This document shows positions 1-12,100 of a stretch of 64,000 nt of DNA, piece by piece. Positions within the stretch are counted from its first letter, which is position 1. Each line of letters starts with the position of its first letter. The position numbers and the translations under genes are program-made. The notes under the pieces were generated by a model. The model ran no database searches. It was not told where the DNA came from and saw only the letters and a program-made list of their open reading frames with translations. Source of the stretch: Callaeas wilsoni (lineage: Eukaryota; Chordata; Aves; Passeriformes; Callaeidae); NCBI GenBank assembly GCA_013398955.1, contig VWPU01002875.1, forward strand, positions 62,001 through 126,000, in the 5' to 3' direction.

Positions 1-890
1 TTCTCTCTGCAGTTGTCAAATCAACCCTGTACAAGGCCAGCTCAGTAGGGAGTTAATGCAGTAAGCTTTGAATGACACTCCTAATGTTCACTTGATATGT
101 GCCCAGTTTTGCTTCAAACTCTGTCCCTGGTCACCAGCTGTGTGACAACAGGCAGTTCTTGACTGTCAAGGGCAGCATCAAGTCACTGAACAATAGTGCA
201 GAAAAGAAAAAGTGATTCAAATGCCCTCCCAGCAAATCCACGCTAAGTATCCTATGCCACCTCTTCTACAGAATGAAAGATGCTGAGAAAGAAAGAAAGA
301 AGCACAAGCATTCTGCTCCAACTCTCCAAGAACCTGGTGCTCGGGCAGAAAGCCAAGGTTGGAAAATACCTCTGAGATGATCACGTCCAACCTATGACCC
401 AACGTCAACATGTCAACTTGACCACGGCACCGAGTACCACATCCAGTCCTTCCTTAAACACCTCCAGAGACGGTGACTCCACCACCTCCCTGGGCAGTCC
501 ATTCCAATGTCACCCTTTCTGTTAAGAAATTCCTCCTAATGTCCAATCTAAACCTCTCCTAAGCAGGAGTGTCTTACACGGAAAGCAGCCAGGAGTAAGA
601 CCTGGGAGGCAGAGAGGTGGGGAAAGAAAGGAGCAAGGTGTGGGTGCATCTGCATGTGCTGGGTGGCATAACTGGGACGGGGATCGGAAGACAGATGTGC
701 ACACAGAGATGGGGACACAGAGATACAGGCAAGGATGGATGGAAAAGGACACGGGCAGAGGAAAAGGAGGACTACAGACAACTACAGAGGAGAGACTACA
801 AACAACTCTACAGCGCGCAGGAAGCGGCACCCGCGCCTGGGGAGCCGGGTCAGGGTGCGGGGTGTATGGCCGGGGCCGTGGCTCTCTCAC
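1..890 (-). other. PKD2: 5' part of PKD2 intron 1
   Basis: This is the intron side of the PKD2 exon 1 donor. It contains a CR1 LINE relic (about 350-562) and otherwise no feature I can support. Confidence 0.7.
350..562 (-). mobile_element. CR1 LINE fragment, 3' region, minus orientation
   Basis: Read on the minus strand it runs GGTTTAGATTGGACATTAGG, then a wrong-spaced but recognisable GCCCAGGGAGGTGGTGGAGTC, then GGATGTGGTACTCGGTGCC and TTGGACGTGATCATCTCAGA. These are conserved segments of the CR1 3' region in an older subfamily. The 5' part of the element is absent, as is normal for CR1. Confidence 0.82.
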
Positions 891-1560
891 CTCGCAGTCT
901 CCGTGCCAGGCGCTTGGCCCAGGCCGCTCTGCGGGGCGCAGCTCCGTCGGGCGGCCCCGGGAGGCGGCCCGGCCCCTCGGCCCCGCCGCGCTCCGCGGGG
1001 CCCCTCCGCGCCCGCCGCCCGCCGCCTGCCGGGCCTCCCGCGCCGCTACCCAGCGACGACGCCGCTCGGCTGCCCCATTCCACGTCCATCTCCAGCACCG
1101 GCCCCGCCGCCGCCGCGTCCTCCTCAGGCTCGAAGCCCGGGTTGTCTCGGCTCCAAGCCTGCCGCGAGCAGGCGGAGAGCGGCGGCGACGGCGGGCAGGA
1201 GCCGGCCCGTGCCGCCTGGCCCAGCCGCTTCAGCTCCAGCTGCTCCCGCCCGCGCCGGCAGCCTCCGCCGCCCGCCATGGGCCCTGCCGCCGCCGCCCCT
1301 TCCCCGCCCTCCGGCGGAAAGCCCGGGGTACGGAGGGAGATGTAGTCGCCCTGGCTCTCGGCAGGAGCGGCGGCCGAAACCTCCTTCCCGCCCTCCCTCT
1401 CCTCTTCCCACGCCTCCCTCCCTTCTCCAAGGCAACCCCGGACCGCCCTTGCGGTAGCGATGCAGGGGCCGGCCCGGGATGTTTGGAGTCCTGCTCATTC
1501 TTGGTGAAAGCAGAAGGAGGCCTTGCGAAGGGGTTGTACTGGTTAAATTTCTGGGGAACA
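830..1560 (-). promoter_or_regulatory. PKD2: CpG-rich block covering PKD2 exon 1 and its probable promoter
   Basis: The block is far richer in G, C and CpG than anything else in the left 20 kb and covers PKD2 exon 1 plus about 280 bp upstream. No clear TATA box is visible, as expected for a CpG-island housekeeping promoter. Long open frames on both strands here follow from the base composition and are not genes. Confidence 0.7.
891..1278 (-). CDS. PKD2: PKD2 (polycystin-2) exon 1, N-terminal cytoplasmic region; gene continues beyond the left edge
   Basis: Polycystin-2 is a TRP-family cation channel of primary cilia and ER. Only the first coding exon is in the window: 129 codons plus one base, ending at a GAG|GTGAG donor (GT at 890-889). 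The frame contains the stretch SRQAWSRDNPGFE followed by an acidic/alanine run and EMDVEW, then AWAKRLARRLRG just before the splice, all matching the mammalian PKD2 N-terminus in order. The phase-1 splice after LRG also agrees with human exon 1 as I remember it. The first in-frame ATG (1278) gives MAGGGG, a shorter N-terminus than in human; this could be real or reflect an upstream start I cannot see. The exon sits in a very GC-rich block. The SPP1 poly(A) signal lies only about 370 bp upstream, so the genes are packed head to tail. The transmembrane region is outside the window. Confidence 0.93.
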
Positions 1561-1644
1561 CATCATTTTAAGAAGAAGTATTAAAGCTCCTCCGGCCCGG
1601 CCCCAGCCGCAGTGAACAGTAACGCAGGTACAGGGTTTGGAGGT

Positions 1645-1650
1645 TTTATT
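1645..1650 (-). other. SPP1: SPP1 poly(A) signal AATAAA
   Basis: AATAAA on the minus strand, about 240 nt beyond the SPP1 stop codon and the first good signal after it. The transcript probably ends near 1620-1630, just upstream of the PKD2 promoter block. Confidence 0.65.
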
Positions 1651-1891
1651 TAAGTCCCGTTACAGCAAAACACTGCCCGGCAGCACAGAGAGCGGCGTGC
1701 GCGAGGGGCGACGCTCGCCCACCGTGTCCCACAAACTCCGCCGGCACAGCCCCAAGGGCCATGGACAGCCCCGAACCCCAAAAGTCACCACGCGAACTAC
1801 ATTAACAAATAGTTCCCCGAAATGAAGCTACTCCCCACTTTCATTAGGTAGGAATTGAAATAGATGGGAAATATTATTTTTCTCTCCCCCT

Positions 1892-4689
1892 TTAAAGGGT
1901 AACCTCATTAGTTTCGATGCTGTGACGATCTTGAGAATCCTCGGCACTTTCCAAGGTTTGGTTGCTGATATCGTCAGAGAGCTCAGCTGACACGCGGTCC
2001 CGGCTCTCCCTGCTTTCCACGCTCGAGAGGCTGTCCCTTCTGACACCAGACTTGCTACTGTGGCCTTCTGCCTCGTGGCTCCCGGATTTGTGCCGACTGT
2101 CGTTTTCCACGCTCCGGTCACGGGGATTGCTGTCCTGGTCTCTGCTGTCCCGCCCGTGACTCTGGTCAGACCATGCCACGCTGCTGGCGTGCTTCCTCAG
2201 AGAGCTGCGGGAAGCAGAATCCTCCCGGGAGACAGAGTGCTTGCTGTCTGCATCCATGTCGCCCTCATCTTCCTCACTGGCATCATAGATGAGCTGTGTT
2301 AGAGAGCAGAACAAGAGCCATTGTCACTTCTGAGAAGCTGCTCCGTCAAGTGCTGCACTAACGCAGGCTGCTCGGGCTGTGGGGACAATCAAACCCTGCA
2401 TGATGAACCTCTGCCTGGAGCTATTCTGGTGTTTTATGAAGTTACATTAACCTTTCACATTATGAGAAACTCGCATTTGCTCCTGGCCTCAGATTTCATG
2501 TGTGCAAGTGTACCGTGACAGTGCAAATTACAGTTTTGCACAGCTTGCAGCAGTGGTCTACCCTCCTGCCCCAGCATATCAGCAGCCATTGAGACCTCCT
2601 TATCTGTGGTATCCAGAGAAAGGAAATACATTCCTTCACTTATGCCTATTTTCCCCATACCAGTTCTTTTCAAAACCAATTCCCATAAAATGCCTTGTCC
2701 ATTTTCAAGTTCACTCTCCATTTCCAAGAACATGGGTACCACTGCTCAGTGCTATTTTACCTTTTTGGCAGCTTTGCGGAGTTTGATAGACTTCAACAGT
2801 GCAGCTTTTACCCTCATCCTGTAGGCCACACTGTCACCTCTGCCAGCATTGTCTCCCTGGGTGAAAGGGAAAGTGGGGAATGGTTCAGTTACTGGAATGT
2901 CTGTGGGAAAACTCGTGACAACCTCTTCGGATTCATCTGTGTCATTGGAATCATTGTCATCATCATCATCATCATCATCCACATCTTCATGGCTCTTGCT
3001 TGACACGTCTGGAAAGTGCTGGAAAACATTTATTAGGCATCAGGCAAATGAACACAGATGTGAGAGGTGCATACTGGTATCTGTCTCGTTCACCTAGGGC
3101 TTAGGCACTGTTAAGGAGCTACATGCAGGCATTTCTCTGAATTCACCTCACCCTGCCTGGAGCTTTGTTTTATTTCGGGAAAGATGTTACTTCAAGAACC
3201 ATACTTGACTGAGGAAAGTGAGAGCTGCTACACACTGGCTGCCCTGCAGCACTCAACTGACCTGTTGTCCTTCAAAACACTCACCAGTTGTACTGGGATA
3301 TCCACACTTTCTTCTGAAGAGTAAAGGGTCTGAAAGCAACACAAAACTCAATGTTAGTACACAAAGGCACATAAAGTAGAGCTGATCAGCATCTTGACTA
3401 TTCTTTAAGCACTTAATCATAGCTTGCAAATCTTGACATGGAAAGATGCTCTGCTTTCTCTTCCAGTTAGGTGCCTGTACCTGCTGAGATGATGCCAGGT
3501 CACTCTGCAGGTGCTGCTGACTCTCCTGAGACTGAGAATTCATGTGGTCATTTTGATATCTGTGCAAGTGATGGCCTCTGGAGTCCTTCAAGAGAAAATA
3601 AAAGGGAGAGGTTAATCCTCAAAGGAGCAGGCAAAGCTGCCACATCTCAACCTCTGTTTTCAGGCAGATGTGGCATCTGCAGTACATAGTCCTTCTGTAT
3701 GGGATGTGTCCTCAGCTATTCATTGCAGTAGCAAAAAGACTCAGAACAAGCCATGATTCCAGATGAACACTGTACCCAAATGATATATAGATGTGTCTCT
3801 CCCATTGGCAGAGCCTGGGGAAATTCAGATCAGTTTCTCCAGCTTGTTTTTATTGAGTGGAATTTGGAGTTATATCTAACAATCATTGCTTCTGCTAATT
3901 CCTAGTCCCTGTCCAGAAGGTGATGTATCTCCCACATCATGAAGATGCTAAACTAAATTCAGTAGCTGATTCTCAGAGCCAAGAACTGATTTTACAAGGG
4001 TAACAGATGGCAGTGGGGAATAAATCAAAGAGATATATGCAATACTAATGCAGTTCACTTACATCACTCAAAAAAAAGAATTTTTAACTTTTAAAGTGAT
4101 TAGAGTGCTCCTCCAACACCAAATATTGTCATCTTATCCACACTAACAAATATGGGTTATAGTTATAGTTTGCCATATCGCAGTCCCTTTCTCTTTTTAA
4201 TTAACAGCTAACACATTTTTTATTAAGAAAAAAGATTTCCAGTGCTGGTCCAGAGATAGAACTAATGAAAGCCCAGAACCAGGACACATGACACAGGAAA
4301 AAGTCAGTGGACATCAGTGGCTCTCTGCTTTGAAACTGGCTCATAACAGCCAGGTGAGGACATGTTCTACAAGCGTCTACAATCATTGAACAAGTACCAG
4401 AAAATGTGTTTTGGAGGAAACGAAAAAAAAAAAAATCAAGAAGTATTTATTAAAGAAAACTAACAGAAACACAAAATGAGCTTACATATTTTTCTTCGGA
4501 GCTGGCAGAAATGGCATGCTGCTTGGTTTGGATCACCTTGAAGGGAGAAAAGAGAAAAAGCATTTATCAGTATTTTTCCTGATGTGCAAAGGAAATAATG
4601 CAAGTGCTGGGGATGTGTGTTTGTGGTTTACTCACTGGCCATGCAGCAGTGATGCTGATAAGGCATAAACACAGAACTGCCACTTCCAT
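1892..4689 (-). CDS. SPP1: SPP1, osteopontin (six coding exons, about 304 aa)
   Basis: Osteopontin is a secreted, highly phosphorylated SIBLING protein that binds hydroxyapatite and integrins and modulates mineralisation and cell adhesion. Coding exons: 4689-4636 (signal peptide MEVAVLCLCLISITAAWP), 4536-4486 (QHAISASSEEKY, the conserved SSEE phosphoserine motif), 3585-3481 (His/Gln-rich), 3329-3285 (YSSEES), 3018-2761 (eight-Asp run, NDSNDTDESEEVVTSFPTD, GRGDSVAY), 2293-1892 (DSR-rich tail ending ESAEDSQDRHSIETNEVTL). All introns are phase 0 with GT/AG ends and all exon lengths are multiples of three. The exon order and many motifs match chicken osteopontin. The RGD is intact. The residues after it, SVAYRMR, correspond to the mammalian SVVYGLR cryptic integrin/thrombin region. 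The start lies just inside exon 2, after an acceptor at 4703-4704. Confidence 0.96.
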
Positions 4690-5933
4690 TGTGATATTTT
4701 ACCTAGAAAATATTTTGGAACAGTAAGTATATAAAGTAAAATACCACAAAAATGCTACAGGCTTTTCCTTTTTCCTGGTGTGCTTCACTGTGCCAAGACC
4801 AGGTCCCTGCTATGGATTCAACTTGTCCATCCTAATTTTATTTCCTCTGCCCTCCATCACCACCCCTTACCCACCTTGTAATAACTTAGCAGCTCAAAAG
4901 CAACAAGAATTTTGAAACTAAGTGCTGAGAAGTGGTGAGCAGTGGTGAGAAAAACCACTCTGAAAAGGTGAACTGACTCCTGTTGTCTACTGACTTGCAT
5001 AGGCAAAGGAAAAGCTTTGTGAAAAACTGCTATAAATGTCAGCTTTGGTTTATCTTCACCCATTTAACATAATTTTTTTAAAAAAGAGGCAGATTAAGGC
5101 AAACAATTTGTATTCTCTTGTCAGTTACTTTAAAACTAGTTTTTAGGGTTATTAACTTGAGTTGCTAAGTAAAGTCAATTTATATGAACATAAACTGCTC
5201 CTACTGATAGACCTGTATTTCCCCCTCCAGCAGTTTGAACAAAATAACCTGTGTTTCCAAACAAGAGATGAAGTGAAATAGCTGCTTGCATTGCAGCTTT
5301 AGCAATTTAATAAATAACTGATTCCTGCTGAAATTAGGAGAGCTACAGTAAATTTCAGTGTTTACTGACCACTTCCCAGAATAAGGAACATCCCTGAGAA
5401 TTTAAAACAATTTACTGATGAACAAGAGTCATTCAAAATTTTGGTAAGTTGCAGCAGGAAAGAAAGCTGCTTAGGACATTTAAAATGCATTAGTAAGGCT
5501 GGCCCTGAGACAGGACACTCTAATAGAGGTATTGTAATTTCGAGTTTCACAGAGAAGTGTGACTGTGCCATCCACTCAGGATTGTGCAGCGCAAATTGTG
5601 AGCCTGCCAGGAGAAACAAGGGCACTGCCAGGCGCCATAGAAAGCTTTGTGTGTTCAAGCACCAGCTTTGAGTTTCTAGTGCGTGATTCAGCAGCAGGGT
5701 TTTCAGTAACCTTCTCCCAGTATCTATCAGCACATAAATTTAAAATTGTGATTATGGGTAATACCTAGCATTGCTAAAGCAACCTTGCTCCTATAAAAGC
5801 GCACCTTTTTCCACAGAGAAATATCAAACATCTCTGCCCAGTGAAGCAGTTTTCAAAGATCTGCTCAGTGTTTCCTAGGCTAAAGCTGCAGATGGATTTG
5901 CACATATCAGGTAAAAAAGAAAAAAAAAATTAC

Positions 5934-6110
5934 CTTTTCTGGTGCTGGAGGAGCGAGCCACAATAAGAGCACTCTTAGTGATCCCAGCAGCAGCTCCAGC
6001 CAGTTGGCCCCCAGCAGCTCCGGCTTTCTCACCTCGTCCCCTGACTGCCTGACATTCCGAGCTCTGGGAATTTAAACCCTGTCGCAAGCACAGCCACCAA
6101 TCCACATGTG
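5934..6110 (-). promoter_or_regulatory. SPP1: SPP1 core promoter and non-coding exon 1
   Basis: On the minus strand an E-box CACATGTG (6110-6103) is followed by an inverted CCAAT box ATTGG (6101-6097), then TTTAAATTCCCAGAGC with TTTAAA at 6076-6071. The TTTAAATTC core is shared with the human SPP1 promoter. Transcription should start near 6045. Exon 1 then runs to an AGAAAAG|GTAATT donor (last exonic base 5934) and contains no ATG that would compete obviously with the exon 2 start. Confidence 0.8.
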
Positions 6111-9100
6111 GTGGAAAAAGATGAGGTCATGAGACTCCTGGCCACTGTCCTGCCCACATTCTCCTACACTTCCTCTTTGGCTTTGTGGCTTTTGAAGCAA
6201 ACAAAAACCATTCTAAGGTTAAAATATTACTTATGGGCAAGATCATTAACCAGCAGGTCTGTTGAATGCACAGTACTTGGTATCGTGTAGGAGGGCATCA
6301 GGGCATGTCTGTTCTACTTTTGTGAAAAGCCAGAGCCCTGTTTCCCAGAAATCTTTTGTGCCCTGTTCTGCAGGGGATAGGAATATCTAATGTGCACTGG
6401 AAGAAATAAATCTGAACATAAAATTCACCAAAGAGATGTTAATGTTTCCACAAAGTTGTAGACTTGCTCTCCAGGGCATGCATGGTGCAACAAGAATTGC
6501 AAAGATGGTGCAGAATATGGCCTTTTGCATTTTTTGGTCTGACCTGGGGAAAAAAAAAATCAGTAGTATTAATTGTCTCAGTAGGCATTCTGCATCCAGA
6601 AACTTGTTTGTAAAGGTGTACAAGAGCCAACGGTCTAATTAAAGAAGATTGGTGCATCTATATGAGGAATTATGAGGAATTCTCACTCCTTTTCTATTCA
6701 TGTGCATTCCTTCTAGCTCCTTTCTTAGGTGGTTTGGTCAAGTCATCTGCTACAGCTGTCTCATGCACCAAATCTGTTTCAGAATCCGTCTCAGGGACCA
6801 GATGCCAGATACTTTTCAAGTTTAAAAAAAAAAAGGGGGAAAAAAAGCAGATATAGCTCCAGCATGAGGAGTGCCATGACTGGCATTGGGAAACAAAGGA
6901 CATCCTGGGGTGAAATTCCATGCCTGCTATGGAGCAGTACATCAGCTCAGCTGATGGGTGACAGATCTATTGTGGCACTGTCTCTCTTGGATATCCATAG
7001 CTTTGGACTGATTTTGCATCAGCTGGGATGTGCGGGAGGATTCTCAGACATTTCTTCCATTTAATGTTTCTTTAAAAGGACAGTGAGGTGTCATTCAAAC
7101 ACAGGAAAACATTCCAAACAGCCCTCTTAGAAGGCAGAATATTTATGACTGTTTCAAGGTGGTTATTCTTCTCATTTGTGATACCCAGCTGATGTTTGCT
7201 GTGTCCTTCGTCAAGCAGACAAGAGAGACCTGTTAGTACCGACTCCTGTTACCAGTTATCCTGTGCTTGCTGACACTTCTGGGGCATATTTAGAGACATC
7301 AGGAGTAACATACCCACGTTAGCTCAGCACCTGCCCATCACATCATCACACAGACTTAGCTAATTATGTTTTTGAGCTGAGAGCAGTAACAGCCAGAAGT
7401 TCAATTCAGTGTACTTAAGAGAGTGTTCTAATATCCCAGCGGGAGAATTGGATAAAAACATAGTATATGGCGTATCATTAGTAGTTCTGACTGTAAGGAC
7501 CCACCTGAATGAGAACTATCCTAGCTTTTATTTTTGAAGCTATGTGACCATTGTTATATACTAACTCAGGAAAGACTTTTGAGCCAAAAAAGCCTTCAGC
7601 AAGTAGGACTTCAGCTTCATGATCTTCTGCAGATTTAGAGAGATTTACCATCTCCCATTGTATCTGCAACTCCATGCTGCTGGAAAACAGTTTGCTGAAG
7701 CCCTTGAATGCAGATACAGGGTTCCAGCTGGAAGTGGGTGCTCTTTGGAAGTGTTGGTTTGAGCATCACGAAGTAGCCAATACTCAGTTACTAGGGAGGC
7801 TTCAAAAGGCCACTGCTGTTGACTCCAGGGAACCCTATGCCAGGCCCTTAGGTAGGCAAGTACATTTGATCCCAAACATCAGTCCTGACCGTCAGTAAAA
7901 AACTACTTCCATCTGACAGAGCAAGAAATTAAGACAGAGTGAAGCCAGTGGCTCATACCACTGGATGTGGGACTGGGTGTGCTGTGATCTGCTCTCCTGT
8001 CCACACCCTGGATTAAATTTTAAGACTGAAAAACCTACTTTCGCTACAAACCATTCATCTAGAGACATAGAACTGAAAAACATTATGCTCAAAGATCCTC
8101 TAGAGCTGCTTTCTGGCCAAAACCAACACTTGCAATCTGCATAATGATGTATTACTGTGTATTGGACTGCAGGAAAATACATATTATGTAAAAAACCTGT
8201 TTCACCAAGTTCAGCAGCAGTTATCAGTCATGCTGATGGAGCCATTAGAAACAGAGTCTTCCTGCTCTTTGTTGCAGACATTTCTGTACAGGTCAATTAT
8301 TACTGTGGCACCTCCAGGCAAATGTTTTGCAAGAACCTGGCATTCTTGTCTCCCAGCAGTCTCTGTGTGACCCTCAGGGAGATGTTTCTGGCAAGCAACT
8401 GATATTTCCAGTGTGCTGAGAGATGACAGTGTTTTTGAGTATGTTGCCAAAGCTATATGGTTGATTTTGTAAGAGCTAAGGAACAACAGGGATGTTTTGC
8501 AGTAATCCAGAAGCAGGATGAGAAGCAATAGCTATTACTAAATGTCTTCATTTTATGCAAGATTAGCCTGTACAGAGCTGTAGTAAATTTAGCACTTGTC
8601 TCATGCCTATCATTATGTGATTATTGCTCCTGTAAATCATTTCATCTAGCTAAGAAATCCTTTGCCCTGGTAGGATTTTGCTTCTTGTTGTCTCAAAGAT
8701 AAGGAACAAGCAGGGCAGAGAGTGGGGGACTTCCACCATTTTCACTTCCCACATTAAAATCTCTAATTCCAGAGAGAACACTTGTCTGCTGGTGGCACAG
8801 CAGCAGCAGCTTGCTTGAATTTGTGCAGGTGGGATGGTTCTGGCTTTCAAAAGCTGTCAGGGTCTGTGCAGAGCATGACTGTAACAAAGGCTGTAGTTCA
8901 TTGCATGTAGGTGACATTTTCTACGTGTTCTGTCCTGTCGAACAAAGCTTTTGACCACAATTCCTTCCATCCTGGGCTGTGTTGGAAACGTGGTTAGGCT
9001 GCCATTTCGTGTTGTCAAGAAGCTGTATCAGTGCCTCCCTATGCAACCTCCAGCACCTAGTAAGATCCTGAGCTGGGACATCAGTGTGATGGCCAGAGAT

Positions 9101-12100
9101 ACCTCTGGCTGGCTTCGGAAATCCCAACCTGCCTACAGTGACCTGTGGTGCTCAGTCAGCTTTCAGGACAGTTGGCTTTTGTTGAGTTTTGTTCAACAAA
9201 AAATAAGTTTGGAGGTGAACATGAGAAAAGACTAGATAGCAAAAACTAAGACTGGAAGAGAGAGGCTATTTTGTTTAGCAGCATTAAGAATGCTATCAAA
9301 TACTGTTTTGGAACTAGAATATCCCACAGAAAAGCAGACTTAGTAAAGACAAGTTTCTGTGAAAGACAGATGAAAAGCAAAACTTCCTTACATTGCTACC
9401 ATAAAATGCTCTTTGGAAACTCAGTGTGTCAATCAACATATCTCCCAAAGCCATTACATTTTCCTAATTAAAGCTTCAAAAGTGAGGAAAAGCTTACGTA
9501 CAGCAGCGGGTAGACTTAAAACAAAGCCTTCTGCCTCTTAAATAGACTACACAGACCACCACAGTGGTTGTGTCCAGGCCCAGGAGAATATTTGGTATGC
9601 AGAAGAGATATGGGTGTCAGATCTGTTTGATAAAGAAATTACAACAGAGATTTGCTCCTTACATGTGCGAACAGGGCACCCTGATAACACATGCTTTGCA
9701 GGACAGCTGTCTATCTTTTCCTTTGCACCACTTGGAGCAATAAAAGAAGTTACAGTCTCTCACTTTCCCAGAGTCAGCCCTAGCAGTTCCTGGAGGAGTG
9801 GCAGAACTAGGAACAATACTGACCTAGAGCTGCAGTAGGTGACAAATTGGAACAGAACAGTGACTTTCTGGGAAATAACCCCACCATAAGCTGACTGCAT
9901 ATTAGAAAGTGCCAGTGTCTGACACACTGAACCATCTTTTGGTCTGTCCTTAGCTCCCTCTACTCAAGGAGAGCCCACTCACTTGTTTCTGACTTCTGGG
10001 ACTGGTCACTACCTTTTCCCATTTTCAAATTGCTTTTTAGGAACAGCTTTGGAAAGTGAAGAAAAAAATTAATATTTGAGAAACTGCCATACAGCTGTGT
10101 CTTACAAATCCTGGAGGCTGGACAGCCTCAGTTGGATCTCAGCTTTCAGAGAGGCAAGTGGCTGCTCCTGTGACAGCATAAATACAGTCCAGCTGTCTAT
10201 AATTTGCTAAAATGGAGGCCCATTGATGTCTCCTCCCTTGACTTTTACAACCAATTAGAAAAAAATTTCCAGATCTTTTTTGTTTTCCTGTTGAAATTAA
10301 TGTATTTTAATACTGAAGTCCATGTAGCAACAGGAATTAAACCAGCACAGAAATAGTAGGTTATTTTCAGGTCATCAGAGTTACCAGTGTGAAGAGCAAA
10401 ACACCAGCTTTTCAGTGCTGGGGCTATGGCTGTGCTTCAGCTCTGAACTGACAGGAGAAGAATTGCTTTTGTTTCAACTGGAAAATAACAAACACAATAA
10501 TAGTCTGAAGTACTTGTAGAAACAAGAACGACCGGTGAAAGAATATATGGTGTATTCCATGTGTTCATACCTGTGCCATTACTTAATGTATGTAACCCTC
10601 AAAAAGCAATTTTTTGGGAACAGGAGGATGAGACTTTCTCAGCTCAATGGGAGCTGAGCCCAGTTTGAAGCCTGAACACTGCTGCAGAGAGAACGCTCCA
10701 GGATGAGGGAAAGCGAGCAAGGTATGTGTGCTTAAATCCCATACATGCTCATAAGACAGCAACCATCATTTTGCCAGCTCAGTTTGAGTGCTGAGGAGAA
10801 TTTCATGGTAGGAAACAGCTTTACAGAAGATTGCTTCTCAGACAAGCATTGCAAAAACTTTGTGACAAGTTGTTTCCCTCTCTCCTCCCTGCTCAGTTCC
10901 CCATTTCCTATCCTACTGCAAAATTTTCTCCTCCTACTGAGAAAGGACACTAATGGAAAAATCTAAATATGCAGAATGTGTATGGAAAGAACAGCATCTT
11001 CTCACTCTGCATTGTGAAACTTGGAAAGTCACGAGATGCCTGTTCTCCCTCATGCGGGGAGTTTTGGCAGGGCACAACAGAAACGATTCCACACACTCTG
11101 AACCCCTCCAGTTGCATCTTCACAAAGCTCTGCTGGCAAAGCACAGAGAACCACCCCTTAGCTGCAAGAAACAGACCAGATCACAGCACAGACAGACAGA
11201 GCAGGACAAAGAAGAGGAGGTCAGGGATATGATGGGCCAACTCCTCCGTATGCTGCCTCTGTGCATAACTGAGATGAGCATGACAGAGCCACATATACCA
11301 TGTTGAACTTATGTCGTGTTTCCACACACAGCCACACAAGGATCACAGCATGAGGAGCAGAGTCCAAAAAAGCTTGCTACCAATCCCAGAGACAAATCCT
11401 TCACAAAACACACTTTCTGAGTGCCTCCTGGAAGAGGCCAGTGCAAAAGAGATAATTTGGAGAGGTGCTGGGCATTATGCAACCCAGGATTCCACTCTGC
11501 ATATCTGTGGTTATCTGTACACAAGGCATCTTTTCTGCAGAAAGTCTGGAGCACGGGAAGCATGTGCTGTTGTGCATGTTGTTACCCTGTCAATAAACCT
11601 GACCTCAGACACAGGCTTGGCTACATATCAGAAACCCATCAGATTTCACGTGGCTTCAGCTTCTGTTGTGAGAAGTTTTCTTAACTCTCAGCCCAGGGCC
11701 ACTGTGGTTTGAGGTGGGACAGGCGCAGAACTGAGTCAGTGTGAAAGCAAACATGTCCCAGGCACTGTGCCCTGGGGCATGGGGGCCCTGCTGGTGGAGT
11801 GGGAGGAAAAAACCCATCTGTGGGCTTGGTGAAGGGAAATTGAAGAGTTGGGGACAGGGCTTGGGGAGGAAGTTGTTTGGCCAAGAAGCTGATTTGATTT
11901 TGTGGGGGAGCCAAAAATCAGCAGGCCGGGGTCAAGGCCTCTCCCATCTCGACTGAATCATGGAGAGATTCCCCACAGCTTGCTCAAGCCTGGAGGTGAT
12001 GAGGCTGTTTTCCCACAAAGCCTATCCAGGCAGGAGCTCTGCAGGAACCATGCTTCTCCCCTGCAGCAACGAATCATTTTGGCTCTGGCTTGGAAAGCGA

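Noticed and set aside
850..1584. Long overlapping open frames on both strands in the GC-rich block
   Set aside because: They arise from CpG-island composition; only the minus frame 1278-891 matches a known protein (PKD2 exon 1).
5792..5799. TATAAAAG on the plus strand near SPP1
   Set aside because: No plus-strand gene follows, and it lies inside SPP1 intron 1.
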